The translations under genes were made by a program, and so were the position numbers. From the NCBI GenBank assembly GCA_963765375.1, contig CAVXVZ010000010.1, positions 124,001 to 188,000 on the forward strand: 64,000 nt of DNA, read 5' to 3'. This document shows positions 17,509 to 26,337 of this stretch, piece by piece. Each line of letters begins with the position of its first letter. The stretch's first letter is position 1. This DNA comes from Roseiarcus sp963765375 (GTDB lineage Bacteria; Pseudomonadota; Alphaproteobacteria; Rhizobiales; Beijerinckiaceae). The notes under the pieces were generated by a model, which searched no databases, was not told the origin of the DNA, and saw nothing but the letters and a program-made list of their open reading frames with translations.

Positions 17509-19257
17509 TTACGAAGCGGCGACGGCGTGCTTCTTCGGAGCGCCGTAGGTATCCGGGATCTTGTCGGCGAAGGCGGCGACGAGCTCGTCGTTCTCCGCCT
17601 CCTCGACCGTCATCGGGCGCGTCGCGTCGTCGAGATAGGTCTTGCTCGCCGGATCCTCGACGACCCGCTTCTTGATCCGGTGATAGCGCCAGCCCACGGT
17701 CAGCCATTGCGCCACCACCGAGACGAATTCGACCGCCCGGACGGGATAGAAGATCAGCGGGTTGACGATCGGCATTCCATGCCGGCGGCTCGTCCTCACC
17801 TTGCGCCGGACGATGCCGCATTGGAGCGGGTGAACGCCCTCGATCCGGGCGGCGGAGGAGAAGGCCGTCATCACATCGGCGATCTTGTTCATCCTGAGCC
17901 CGGTGGCGGCGGCGCGCTTGAGCACCGTCTCGACATGCTCGTCGGTGTAGTAGCGCTTCCAGGCGTCGCGATAGGCCTTGTTCCACTCCTGGACCGACAT
18001 TCGAGGATGGCCGGTGCAGACGTGCTCGACGTCGTACTTGTTCATGTCCGGGTCCATCGGGACCCCTTTGAGGTAAAGGATCTTGTGATCCTCGGAGCCG
18101 GGAAGCGGCGTCAGGCAGAAAAATTCGAGGATGTCGAGCGGCAGTTCTTTCTTGATGATGTCGATGTCGCGGGCGACCGATTCGGGCGTGTCGGTCGGAA
18201 AACCGATGATGAAGCCGGCCCAGGTCATCACCTTCTGCTTTCGCCAGGCCTGCAGCATGACCCGGTATTCCCAGATCTTGTTCTGCCGCTTCTTCGCCCC
18301 CTGGAGCGACTGCGGATTGATGCTCTCAAGCCCGATGAACACCTGGTTGCAGCCGGCCCGCGCCGCCTTCTCGATGAAGCCCGGGATCTTGTGGCAGAGC
18401 GTGTCGACCTGAAGGATGAGCTTGATCGGGACGCCCTTGGTCTCCCGGAGATCGATCAGCCGGTCGAGGATCGATTCCCAGTTGCGGTTGCGGGCGAAAT
18501 TGTCGTCGGTGACGAAATAGTGGGTGATCCCCTGGGCGTGGTTGGCGCGCACGATCGCCTCGATATCGTCGGCGGTGCGGTAGCGCGACTTGCGGCCCTG
18601 GACGTTGATGATCGTGCAGAAGCTGCACTGGAACGGGCAGCCGCGGCCGGCGTCGAAGCACGCGTGATGGCCGACGATCCGCCCGATCACTTTCTTCGGC
18701 AGCACGGGGATCGCCGCCGCCTCCATGCTGGGCATGTCGTGCAGGTAGTTGTAGACCGGCTTCGCCTGGCCGGCGGCGATGTCGCGGATGAGGTCGGCCA
18801 TTCGCTCTTCGCCCTCGCCCGCGAACAGGGTGACGCCGAGCGCCTGCGCCTCTTTCAGGTCCGGCGGCAGTTCGGGAAGCATCGATATGCAGCCCGAGAC
18901 ATGGAAGCCGCCGATCGCGACCGGGACGTCGAGCTTGCGGAATGCGCGCGCCAGGTCGAGCGCGCGGGGAAACTGGTTCGACTGGACCCCGACGAGGCCG
19001 ATGAATCCGCCGCCGTCGGCCTTGATGCGCTTCGCCATCGCCTTGACGTCGATGATCTTGTTGCACTCGTCATAGGCCTCGAGCTCGATGTCGACGTCGG
19101 GGCCGAGCGCTTTGTCCTCGCCGCAAGCGGCCAGGAGCCCGTAGACGCTGGCGAGACTGTTCGAAGGGATGGTGGAGAGCCACCATTGGATCACGTAGCC
19201 GTCGTCGTCATAGTGGGACGGCTTGACGAGGATGACTCTGAATGTGCGCTTTCCCAT
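17509..19257 (-). CDS. B12-binding domain radical SAM protein
   Basis: 582 residues from the ATG at 19257. Residues 1-150 resemble a cobalamin-binding Rossmann domain (FIGLVGVQSNQFPRALDLAR, VPVAIGGFHVSGC, GVTLFAGEGEERM). The radical SAM cluster is CPFQCSFC, with C207, C211 and C214 as the CxxxCxxC ligands. The barrel continues with HYFVTDDNFARN, ILQVDTLCHKIPGF, QVFIGLESINPQSL and IIGFPTDTPESV. The C-terminal 100 residues include a hydrophobic segment (FYPVRAVEFVSVVAQWLTV). B12-radical SAM enzymes often methylate or rearrange unactivated carbons; the substrate here is unknown. An upstream in-frame codon at 19317 would add 20 atypical residues. Confidence 0.86.
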   Translation of the reverse strand: MGKRTFRVILVKPSHYDDDGYVIQWWLSTIPSNSLASVYGLLAACGEDKALGPDVDIELEAYDECNKIIDVKAMAKRIKADGGGFIGLVGVQSNQFPRALDLARAFRKLDVPVAIGGFHVSGCISMLPELPPDLKEAQALGVTLFAGEGEERMADLIRDIAAGQAKPVYNYLHDMPSMEAAAIPVLPKKVIGRIVGHHACFDAGRGCPFQCSFCTIINVQGRKSRYRTADDIEAIVRANHAQGITHYFVTDDNFARNRNWESILDRLIDLRETKGVPIKLILQVDTLCHKIPGFIEKAARAGCNQVFIGLESINPQSLQGAKKRQNKIWEYRVMLQAWRKQKVMTWAGFIIGFPTDTPESVARDIDIIKKELPLDILEFFCLTPLPGSEDHKILYLKGVPMDPDMNKYDVEHVCTGHPRMSVQEWNKAYRDAWKRYYTDEHVETVLKRAAATGLRMNKIADVMTAFSSAARIEGVHPLQCGIVRRKVRTSRRHGMPIVNPLIFYPVRAVEFVSVVAQWLTVGWRYHRIKKRVVEDPASKTYLDDATRPMTVEEAENDELVAAFADKIPDTYGAPKKHAVAAS

Positions 19258-19666
19258 GCCTCGCCCTAATTCTAGCGCCCGAACGGAGCCGATCCGCTCG
19301 GCCCCGAAATGCGCCATTGAAAAGCAATCCGAATTCGCTCCCGGCCCTCGAGAGTCTGACCGGCATACTACCCGTTTTGATCGGGCGGTCCAGGGAGAGA
19401 TCCAAACCGCGAACAGTTCGCGAGCCGCGCGGCCGCTTTACGAAATGTACCGCATCGTCAAATTCACCGGCCAGAGCACCGACCGGATCGACGTGTTTGA
19501 AACGACAGAGGCCGAACCTGCCGCCCCAGATGAATATGAGGTCGCTGCTTACAGGCGGACTGCCGGGATTTTAGCCCCAAGCCTCGCCGCGTAGGTTACG
19601 TGGATGCGCGATACGCGCGGGCGACTGAAAATGCCAGGAGCCGCACGAAGCCCAATCCAACAGCGC
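19258..19666. other. Intergenic region with one weak small ORF
   Basis: 409 bases between the radical SAM gene and a small membrane-protein gene. A 49-residue plus-strand reading at 19445-19594 (MYRIVKFTGQSTDRIDVFET...) has a plausible composition but no clear ribosome-binding site or known relative. It is not annotated as a gene. Confidence 0.35.
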
Positions 19667-19792
19667 TTATCGCCGACCCGTCCTCACTCGATCCCCTACG
19701 GTCGCGATCAGAGCTCCAACGAATACAGTGACCGATAGGCCCAAGACGATTTCGCCTGCTACGAATAGCGCCGAGGGAAACGAGGCCATCAT
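19667..19792 (-). CDS. Small single-helix membrane protein, 41 residues
   Basis: ATG-ATG at 19792/19789 follows GGAGG at a spacing of about 8. The product starts MMASFPSALFVAGEIVLGLS and continues with TVFVGALIATVGDRVRTGRR: one membrane helix with a positively charged tail, predicted to face the cytoplasm. The stop is TAA at 19667-19669. No family is recognised. The strong ribosome-binding site and the typical small-membrane-protein layout are the evidence. Confidence 0.5.
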   Translation of the reverse strand: MMASFPSALFVAGEIVLGLSVTVFVGALIATVGDRVRTGRR

Positions 19793-20103
19793 TGCCGTCC
19801 TCCGCGGGTTTCTTCAAAACACCTACAGGTCTTAAACTCTAGAAGCGGCGGGTTGTTCCAAAGATGGTTAACGTCAGTGTTTGGTCGCGTGGTCTTACTC
19901 TGCTCGGATCTCGGGCGTTGAAGGCCCAACGCTTCGCCGTATTTGGACCGGACGCCTGTCCTCGTTTGAGCCGAGTCCAGGCTCTGTCGCATGACCCGTT
20001 CGAGGGACTAAAGTGCTTTCGCGAGGGGGCCGTCCTTGAAGGAGGCGCGGGCGATAACACGCCCGTCGCCAAAGGCGAGCGCGAAAAGGGCGCCCGCTTC
20101 TCC
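19793..20103. other. Intergenic region, no gene supported
   Basis: 311 bases. Both strands have coding-like composition near the gph end (minus-strand reading GALFALAFGDGRVIARASFK with a stop soon after; plus-strand reading VLEGGAGDNTPVAKGEREKG), so a decayed gene is possible. Neither reading has a start with a ribosome-binding site. Confidence 0.3.
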
Positions 20104-20775
20104 TCAAGGCCTCAGTAGCGCGGCGCAGGCCTCCGCGAGCTCGTCGAAGTGCGAGATCACCCGGTCCGGTCCGAGTTCCTTGACCGGAACATCGGCATAG
20201 CCGAAGTCGACCGCGACCACCGGGACGCCAGCGGCGCGAGCGGTTTTGATGTCCGTCCCAGAGTCCCCAACCATGACCGTGCGTTCGCTCACGCCGCCCG
20301 AAGCGGTGATGGTCTGAAGAAGCGGCTTCGGGTCGGGCTTGCCGACGCCGAACGTGTCCTGGCCGCAGATGAAGGCGAAGCGGTGCGCGACGCCGAGCTT
20401 CTCGATCAGGAGTTTGGCCGAGCTTTCGATCTTGTTGGTGCAGACCGCCTGCAGCCAGCCCGCGCGAGAGAACGCGGCAAGCGCGCTTTCCACGCCCGGA
20501 TAAAGCCGGCTGCGGTCCACGATGTGCGCGTTGTAACGGGCGAGAAAATCGGCGAACAGCGCCTCGAGCGCCGGCGGATCGAGCGTCCTGCCTGAGGCGG
20601 CGAAGCCGCGCTTGATCAGCGCCCGGGCGCCCGCCCCAACCAGCGAACCGGCGCTTTCGACCGGCAACGGCGCCAGTCCATCCCGTCCCAACAGCCAATT
20701 GAGGGTAGCCACCAGGTCGTCGGCGGTATCGGCGAGCGTGCCGTCGAGATCGTAGACGATTGTCGGCGCGGTCAT
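20104..20775 (-). CDS. gph: HAD hydrolase, phosphoglycolate phosphatase-like
   Basis: 223 residues from the ATG at 20775. HAD motif I is IVYDLDGTLADTADDL (D nucleophile and general acid), motif II is QAVCTNK, motif III is KPDPKPLL and motif IV is MVGDSGTDIKTA. The helical cap between residues 15 and 85 fits the Gph/PGP subfamily, which removes phosphate from 2-phosphoglycolate. It lies 5 bases downstream of the YmdB-like gene and is probably cotranscribed with it. The exact substrate is inferred. Confidence 0.85.
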   Translation of the reverse strand: MTAPTIVYDLDGTLADTADDLVATLNWLLGRDGLAPLPVESAGSLVGAGARALIKRGFAASGRTLDPPALEALFADFLARYNAHIVDRSRLYPGVESALAAFSRAGWLQAVCTNKIESSAKLLIEKLGVAHRFAFICGQDTFGVGKPDPKPLLQTITASGGVSERTVMVGDSGTDIKTARAAGVPVVAVDFGYADVPVKELGPDRVISHFDELAEACAALLRP

Positions 20776-20780
20776 TCCAA

Positions 20781-21602
20781 TCAATTCCAGAAATCGGGCG
20801 CCGCGGGGCTGAGAAGTCCGCCGATCCTGACCGGGGCGATGGCTTTGGTCAGGCCGTCTGGGCCGATCTCGGCGGCGACGGCGCACAAGGTCGCCGGCCC
20901 CAGCGCCGGCTCGAACCGGCCGGAGGGAATGCGAAGGGTGAAACGGCGCAGGGGCTCGTCCTTTTCCATGCCGATCACCGAATCATAGTCGCCGGTCATG
21001 CCGACGTCGGTGACGAAGCCCGTGCCCCCGGCCAGGATTCGATGATCGGCGCTCGGCACATGGGTATGGGTGCCGACAATCAGGCTCGCCTTGCCGTCGG
21101 CGAAATGGCCAAGCGCCCATTTCTCGCTCGACGCTTCGGCGTGGATGTCGATCAGCGAGGCGTCGCACCCCTCGCCGAGCGGACAGAGGCCGAACTCGCG
21201 CTTGACGACGGCGAATGGATCGTCGAGCGCGTCCATGAAGATGCGGCCGAGGACATTGACGACCAGGAGCCTCGCGCCCTTCGCGCTCTCGATCACCGAA
21301 GCGCCCCGGCCGGGCGTGCCGGGCGGGTAATTGGCCGGCCGGACGAGCCGCGGCTGGCGCTCGATGAAGACGAGCGCCTCGCGCTGGTCGAAGGCGTGGT
21401 TGCCGAGCGTCACCGCATCGACGCCGACGGCGCGGAAATCTTCGAAGATGGCTTCGGTCAGGCCGAAGCCGCCGGCGGCGTTCTCGCCGTTGACGATGAT
21501 GAAATCGAGTCCCCAGCGGGAGCGTAGAATCGGAACCTGCTCGAGGATGGCGGCGCGGCCCGACCGGCCGACGACGTCGCCGATGAAAAGCAGGCGAATC
21601 AT
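20781..21602 (-). CDS. TIGR00282 family (YmdB-like) metallophosphoesterase
   Basis: 273 residues. Calcineurin-like metal-binding motifs are all present: LLFIGDVVGRSGR (D), IIVNGENAAGGFGLT (N-E), AVTLGNHAFDQRE (GNH) and IVGTHTHVPSADHR (H). This is the TIGR00282/YmdB group; Bacillus YmdB hydrolyses 2',3'- and 3',5'-cyclic nucleotides. The start overlaps the stop of the 5-FCL gene by 4 bases. Its neighbours 5-FCL and gph suggest a housekeeping operon. Confidence 0.88.
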   Translation of the reverse strand: MIRLLFIGDVVGRSGRAAILEQVPILRSRWGLDFIIVNGENAAGGFGLTEAIFEDFRAVGVDAVTLGNHAFDQREALVFIERQPRLVRPANYPPGTPGRGASVIESAKGARLLVVNVLGRIFMDALDDPFAVVKREFGLCPLGEGCDASLIDIHAEASSEKWALGHFADGKASLIVGTHTHVPSADHRILAGGTGFVTDVGMTGDYDSVIGMEKDEPLRRFTLRIPSGRFEPALGPATLCAVAAEIGPDGLTKAIAPVRIGGLLSPAAPDFWN

Positions 21603-22186
21603 CGGGGGGCGAAGAGAAGGGTTTCCTGTTCGGTCACGATGGCGTCCAGGCTCTGGTCATGGGCCTCATACGGCACCGCGGCGACTTCGCAAACCCCATA
21701 GGCGACGCCGACCGCATGAACGGGCTTGATCGCACGCAAGCGGGCGAGCGTGCGGTCGTAATAGCCGGCGCCGTAGCCGATGCGGTGGCCGCGGCGGTCG
21801 AAGCAGGCGAGCGGCACGAACAGGAGGTCCGGATCGACGGCCGGCGCGTCTTCAAGGGGCTCGGCAATCGACATCGCCCCCGAACGGGTCGGGTCGCCAG
21901 GCCGCCACAAGCGAAAAACGAGCGGCGACCCCCGGCCGATGACGATCGGAAGCGCGGTCGCGAATCCTTGCCCCGTGAGCGCGCTCAAGAGCTCGAGCGT
22001 CTCCGGCTCGTCGCCGAACGCATGAAAGGCGGATACGATGCGGGGGCGCCAGAGACGCGCCAGGCCCAAGCCCTCGTCCGCGAGGCGGCGGCTGAAGGCG
22101 GCGCGGGCGCCGGGCGCGACCGCCCCCCGCCGGGCAAGAGCCTCGCGGCGGAGCGCCGCCTTCGGATCGGCGTTGGTCGGGGGCAA
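21599..22186 (-). CDS. 5-formyltetrahydrofolate cyclo-ligase
   Basis: 195 residues, the normal family length. It carries the signature GYGAGYYDRTLARL near the C-terminus, FVPLACFDRRGHRIG before it, and an N-terminal KAALRREALARR helix. The enzyme converts 5-formyl-THF to 5,10-methenyl-THF with ATP. A probable 6S RNA is encoded just upstream on the same strand, the conserved ssrS-ygfA arrangement. Confidence 0.92.
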   Translation of the reverse strand: MPPTNADPKAALRREALARRGAVAPGARAAFSRRLADEGLGLARLWRPRIVSAFHAFGDEPETLELLSALTGQGFATALPIVIGRGSPLVFRLWRPGDPTRSGAMSIAEPLEDAPAVDPDLLFVPLACFDRRGHRIGYGAGYYDRTLARLRAIKPVHAVGVAYGVCEVAAVPYEAHDQSLDAIVTEQETLLFAPR

Positions 22187-22246
22187 GGGCGAGCCAATCC
22201 GAAAGAAATAAGCGCGGAGCCGAGACGGCCGTTGGACGGTGATCCC

Positions 22247-22388
22247 GGGCGCCTACGTAAGTAGGTGGGAACCATGTGCCGAAGCCCACGAGCCTCGACA
22301 GGGACAGCCCCCATTGGGATCGTACGGCCCCGAGGAATGTTGTCCTGACGCGCCACCCAGCTCCGCAGCGCTTCATGTAGGCGCTCCG
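22247..22388 (-). ncRNA. ssrS: Probable 6S RNA
   Basis: The minus strand upstream of 5-FCL contains features I associate with alphaproteobacterial 6S RNA: GGGGCTGTCCCTGTCGAGG, a GTGGGCTTCGGCAC segment, and the 3' block GGTTCCCACCTACTTACGTA. The outer stem closes: GCGCCTAC (22377-22384 complement) pairs with GTAGGCGC (22249-22256 complement). The span of about 140-150 bases is near the usual size. Ends are approximate. 6S RNA binds sigma-70 RNA polymerase and mimics an open promoter. Confidence 0.72.
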
Positions 22389-22660
22389 CCGGCAAATTTC
22401 CAGCGCGGCGGGAAAGGCCTGTGAGGAGACGGACGTCCGGGGGCCGCGCAACGACGGATGAGGCCGCGGCAATCGCGCAACGGCGGGCGCGATCGCGTGG
22501 ACAACGCGAAATCTCCGCTATGATAAAACCCCGAAGGTTCGACAGGCTTGAACCGCGGGCAAACGTTGAAGCACAGTTCACGCCGTCGCCGCCGTTTGCG
22601 GCCCCGCGCTACGTCGGGAAGGGCTTAGATGGCGAGCATGGCGAGAGTCCGGCGCAGCCC

Positions 22661-23323
22661 ATGAGCAATTCGGCGCGTGTCGTCCGGGTCTGGGACCTTC
22701 CCGTCCGCCTCTTCCACTGGCTGGTCGTGGCGCTTGTCGCCGCGGCCTATGCGACCTGGCGGCTCAATTGGATGGTCTGGCATGGATGGATTGGCGATCT
22801 GTTGCTGGCCTTGGCGCTGTTTCGGCTGCTTTGGGGATTCTTTGGCAGCGAGACGGCGCGATTTTCCCACTTTCTCGCCTCGCCGCGGATTGTCCTTCAG
22901 CACCTGAAATATGCGTTTCTGCGGGAGCCCGACCGCCAGGTGGGCCACAACCCCGCGGGCGGCTGGATGGTCCTGCTGCTGCTCGCGCTGCTGCTCGCCG
23001 AGGCGCTGACCGGAATTTACGTCGCCAACGACATCGCCGACGTAGGACCTTTGACCGGGATTGTGCCCGCTGCGGCCGCAAACGCCATCGACGCCTCTCA
23101 CGCGATCCTCTGGAATGTGCTGCTGGCGGCGATCGCCGCGCATGTGCTGGCGATCGTCGGCTACGCGGCGATCAAGGGACAAGACCTGGTGCGGCCGCTT
23201 ATCACTGGGACGAAGGTTCTTCCGGAGCCCGTGCGCGCGCCGCGCCTGGCGAGCGCGGCGCGCGCGGCCGTCCTCTTTGCCGCCAGCGCCGCGGCTGCAA
23301 TCATCATCGCTTGGGCTATGTAG
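22661..23323 (+). CDS. Cytochrome b561-type membrane protein
   Basis: 220 residues from the ATG at 22661. VRVWDLPVRLFHWLVVALVA is the usual start of the prokaryotic cytochrome b561 / Ni,Fe-hydrogenase b-type family, with a haem-ligand His in helix 1. Further helices carry WHGWIGDLLLALALFRLLWG and IDASHAILWNVLLAAIAAHV, and a last helix lies at the C-terminus (AAVLFAASAAAAIIIAWAM). It would carry electrons across the inner membrane, with haem held by conserved His. The partner is unknown; the CHRD gene next to it is convergent. Confidence 0.85.
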   Translation: MSNSARVVRVWDLPVRLFHWLVVALVAAAYATWRLNWMVWHGWIGDLLLALALFRLLWGFFGSETARFSHFLASPRIVLQHLKYAFLREPDRQVGHNPAGGWMVLLLLALLLAEALTGIYVANDIADVGPLTGIVPAAAANAIDASHAILWNVLLAAIAAHVLAIVGYAAIKGQDLVRPLITGTKVLPEPVRAPRLASAARAAVLFAASAAAAIIIAWAM

Positions 23324-23329
23324 TTCCCG

Positions 23330-23785
23330 TCAGCTCTTTGGAGGAATCACCTGACCGCGTATCTCGCCTGCCGGATGGGTCTGGGTGTGGACGTTTATAT
23401 ACCACTCGCCGTCGGAGAATTGCTTCGCCTGCTCAGGAGTGAGGGTCGCGCTTCCCGTCATCGGGTTTGCCGGCGGGCTGCCCTGCTTGCTCAGCCAGAT
23501 GACCGGCGGCGCATTCTGGCCCGCTTTCGCCGGGCCGTGGAAATGGGCCATCGTGGCGGGGGTCGATAGTCCGCTGTAGGTGATATTCCAGGTCACCACT
23601 CGGGTCGCCGGGTCGTATGTCAGCTGAGCCGTTCCAGTGCCGCTCGTATCCACCGCAGGGGCGCTTTGCGCCCCGGTCAGCTCAACCTTGAATGATGCCG
23701 GATCCGCTCTCGCGACCCCCGCGCCAGCAAGGCTGAGCATGATTGCAAAGGCAACGAGGGCTCGTTGAAAGGTCGTGGCGTTCAT
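23330..23785 (-). CDS. CHRD domain-containing exported protein
   Basis: 151 residues from the ATG at 23785, which follows GGAGGAAAAA. A signal peptide is clear (ALVAFAIMLSLAGAGVARA, cleavage near residue 27). The rest is one CHRD domain: FKVELTGAQSAPAVDTSGTG, WNITYSGLSTPATMAHFHGP and the closing YINVHTQTHPAGEIRGQV. CHRD domains occur in chordin and in many bacterial exported proteins; no reaction is known. Probably periplasmic. Confidence 0.88.
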   Translation of the reverse strand: MNATTFQRALVAFAIMLSLAGAGVARADPASFKVELTGAQSAPAVDTSGTGTAQLTYDPATRVVTWNITYSGLSTPATMAHFHGPAKAGQNAPPVIWLSKQGSPPANPMTGSATLTPEQAKQFSDGEWYINVHTQTHPAGEIRGQVIPPKS

Positions 23786-24055
23786 TTTTTCCTCCGCCGG
23801 GCGCAAAGTGAATCGGTTTACCCAAATTGAGGCCGCCCAGCGCCATGATGGCACGATTTGCCCGGCGATGGAGAACCTTTTACCGCCGCGCGGAGTATGG
23901 GATGATGCGCACGGCCCGGACACGAAAATGAGCCAAATTCGACACCGCTCGGCCGAGGGTCTGCCGGGATTTCCCAATTGGGGCGCTTCCTCGGCCGGTT
24001 GGGCGGGGACGCGCAGGCAAGCCGGGACGGTCAAGGCGCCGGGGGACCAAGGCTG

Positions 24056-25743
24056 ATGCCCAGTTTGTCGATCCGGGCGCGCCTGATCTTCCTATCCGTC
24101 CTGCTGCTCGCGATCCTCGCTCTTTCCTCCGCGCTCCTGATCCGCGAGCTTGCCCGCGTCTCGCAGAGCCTTGCCGAGGAGGCGACGCTTGTCTCGGTTG
24201 TCAAGAACGCAAATTCGGCCAGCAAGCACTTTGGCGATTTGAAGTATTGGGTCATGGACGCGGCCGTCACCCAGCTCGCCCGCTCGCAGCAAGCCGCGGA
24301 TACCGCAAAGGCGGCCCTCAATTCCGATCTGACGGCGATTTCCACAGTCGATCCCGCGTTTGTCGCCGCGATCGGACGCGAAGTCGGCGCGATGACCGAT
24401 CTCGCGCGGCAAGCTGGCGTCGCCTATTCAAGCGACGACAGCGCCTCCGGCAACGCCCTGCTGGAACAAGCCAAAAGCCACGTTCTTACCATCGACGGCG
24501 AGATCGACAGGGTGGTGGACCGAGTTCGAGCAGCAGGCCCTGGCCAGGCGCGACGCGTCGATGCGCGGAGCGGAACTCGCCGTCAAGCTCGCGGTCGCGG
24601 GCGGAGTCGGAGCTCTTGTGCTTGCATTGGGCTTCACTGCATTCACCGTGCGCTCGATTACCGTCCCCTTGAAACAGCTCGAGCGGAGCATGGCGTCGAT
24701 CACCCAGGGCGATCTCGACGCCGCGATGCCGCGCACCGGGGCCCATGAGATCGGGGCAATGATCACGACGCTCGGAATGCTCCGCGACAGCCTGATCGAA
24801 CGGGCTCGAACTCGAGCGCGAACGCGAGCGAGCCCAGGCGGAGATCCGGGCCGCGCGCGACGCCGCCGAGGCGGCGCTGCACGAGCTGAAGTCGGCCCAG
24901 GCGAATCTCATTCAGGCCGAGAAGATGGCGTCGCTCGGCCAGTTGACCGCCGGGATCGCCCACGAGATCAAGAACCCGCTCAACTTCGTCAATAATTTTG
25001 CGAGCCTTTCGATCGGACTGCTTGATGAGTTGAAGGCGGTCGCTGCGCCCGCCTTCGCGTCGCTCGACCAGCATCAACGCGGCCAGCTCGACGAGGTCAC
25101 GGAGTTGCTGACTGCCAATCTCGAGCGGATCGCTGAACACGGCAGGCGCGCCGACAATATCGTCAAAAGCATGCTGGCGCATTCGCGCGGCGGCGGCGGC
25201 GATCGGCAAAACGCCGATCTCAACGCGCTGGTGGAGGAATCGCTCAATCTCGCCTACCACGGCGCCCGCGCCCAGGATCAGAACTTCAACATCGCTCTGG
25301 ATCGGCGGTACACCCCCGACATTCCGCCGGTCGAACTCGTCCCGCAGGACGTCACGCGCGTGTTTCTGAACCTCTTCGGCAATGGATTTTACGCGGCGAG
25401 CGAGCGCCAGCGGTCGATAAACGACGGGACGTTCAGGCCCGCGCTCACAGTGACCACGCGCGATCTCGGGAAGGCCGTCGAGGTGCGGGTGCGCGACAAC
25501 GGCGTGGGCATTCCCGACGAGATCAAGGACAAGCTTTTCCAGCCTTTCTTCACAACGAAGCCGACCGGCGTCGGCACCGGGCTCGGGCTCTCCATCAGCT
25601 ACGAGATCGTCACCAAGCAACACGGCGGAACGATCAAGGTCGACAGCGAAGTTGGAAGTTTCACCGAATTCATCGTAACTCTGCCCCATCGCTTTTCGGC
25701 CGGCGGGGCGGCGGAGACGTCGACGGCGGGCAGGCAGTCATGA
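24056..25743 (+). pseudogene. Sensor histidine kinase with HAMP domain, two frameshifts
   Basis: The start ATG at 24056 gives a membrane helix (ARLIFLSVLLLAILALSSAL) and a periplasmic helical sensor. The frame shifts near 24510-24520, resumes with a second helix (VGALVLALGFTAFTVRSITV) and HAMP (PLKQLERSMASITQGDLDAA), and shifts again near 24797-24803. From there a coiled coil leads into HisKA (MASLGQLTAGIAHEIKNPLN, H-box), N-box (FLNLFGNGFYAAS), G1 (VRDNGVGIPDEI), F-box and G2 (GTGLGLSISYEI). Domains are complete if the shifts are ignored. The 3' end overlaps the response regulator start. The gene is either decayed or affected by sequence errors. Confidence 0.82.
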
Positions 25744-26116
25744 CCGTAAGCATCTTGATTGTCGACGACGAGCCCGACGTCGCCGCCTTGTTTCGCCAGC
25801 AATTTCGGCGCGAGGCGCGGGAGGGCGCCTATGTCCTGCATTTTGCGCTCTCGGCCGCTGAGGCGCTCGAACGCCTCGCCGGCGAGATCGAGCCATTCTT
25901 TCGGACATCAACATGCCGGGAATGGATGGGCTGTCGCTCCTGCGCGAGATCAAGAAGCGTTTTCCCGACCTGCCGGTGATGATGCTGACCGCCTATGCCG
26001 ACGAGGAACGGCGCCGCCGCGCGGCCGAATATGGAGCAGCTGAGTTCGTCACCAAGCCGGTCGACTTCGATTTCTTGAAGGAGCGGCTGCGGCAGCTGCA
26101 CGCGCCATTGACCTGA
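25740..26116 (+). pseudogene. Response regulator receiver, frameshifted
   Basis: It starts at ATG 25740 (overlapping the kinase TGA) with ILIVDDEPDVAALFRQQF, the acidic pair of a receiver domain. Near 25893 the frame shifts; the continuation DINMPGMDGLSLLREIKK carries the phosphorylated Asp, then MMLTAYADEE (Thr switch) and FVTKPVDFDFLKERL (Lys). It is a stand-alone receiver without an output domain. It would be the partner of the kinase upstream, which is also frameshifted. Confidence 0.8.
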
Positions 26117-26126
26117 AGGCGCTACA

Positions 26127-26240
26127 TTGGTCGGTTCCACCAAGATACTTGCCGTCGACGACGAACCCGACTACCCCGGCAGCCGGCAAGCGTCTCTCGC
26201 GCTGTTGGTGATCGTTGGCGCGCCGCGCCATCGCGACTGA
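26127..26240 (+). pseudogene. Truncated second response regulator
   Basis: A TTG at 26127 begins VGSTKILAVDDEPDYPGS, the first strand and acidic pair of another receiver domain, 10 bases after the preceding regulator. The similarity stops after about 16 residues and the frame ends at TGA 26238-26240. A third gene of the kinase-regulator set has evidently been cut, and the DUF445 gene starts soon after. Confidence 0.65.
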
Positions 26241-26337
26241 GTATTCCGCTTGCTCGATCCGTCGCCAGGAAGCGCTCTTTGGCCCGCGGCCCCTCGGCGC
26301 CTATGTTGAGGTCGCCTCGCACCAGCGTAATCCCATA

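Noticed and set aside
17527..19269. 580-codon plus-strand open frame opposite the radical SAM gene
   Set aside because: The minus strand carries CPFQCSFC and other radical SAM motifs; the plus-strand product is Asp/Arg/Val-rich shadow sequence.
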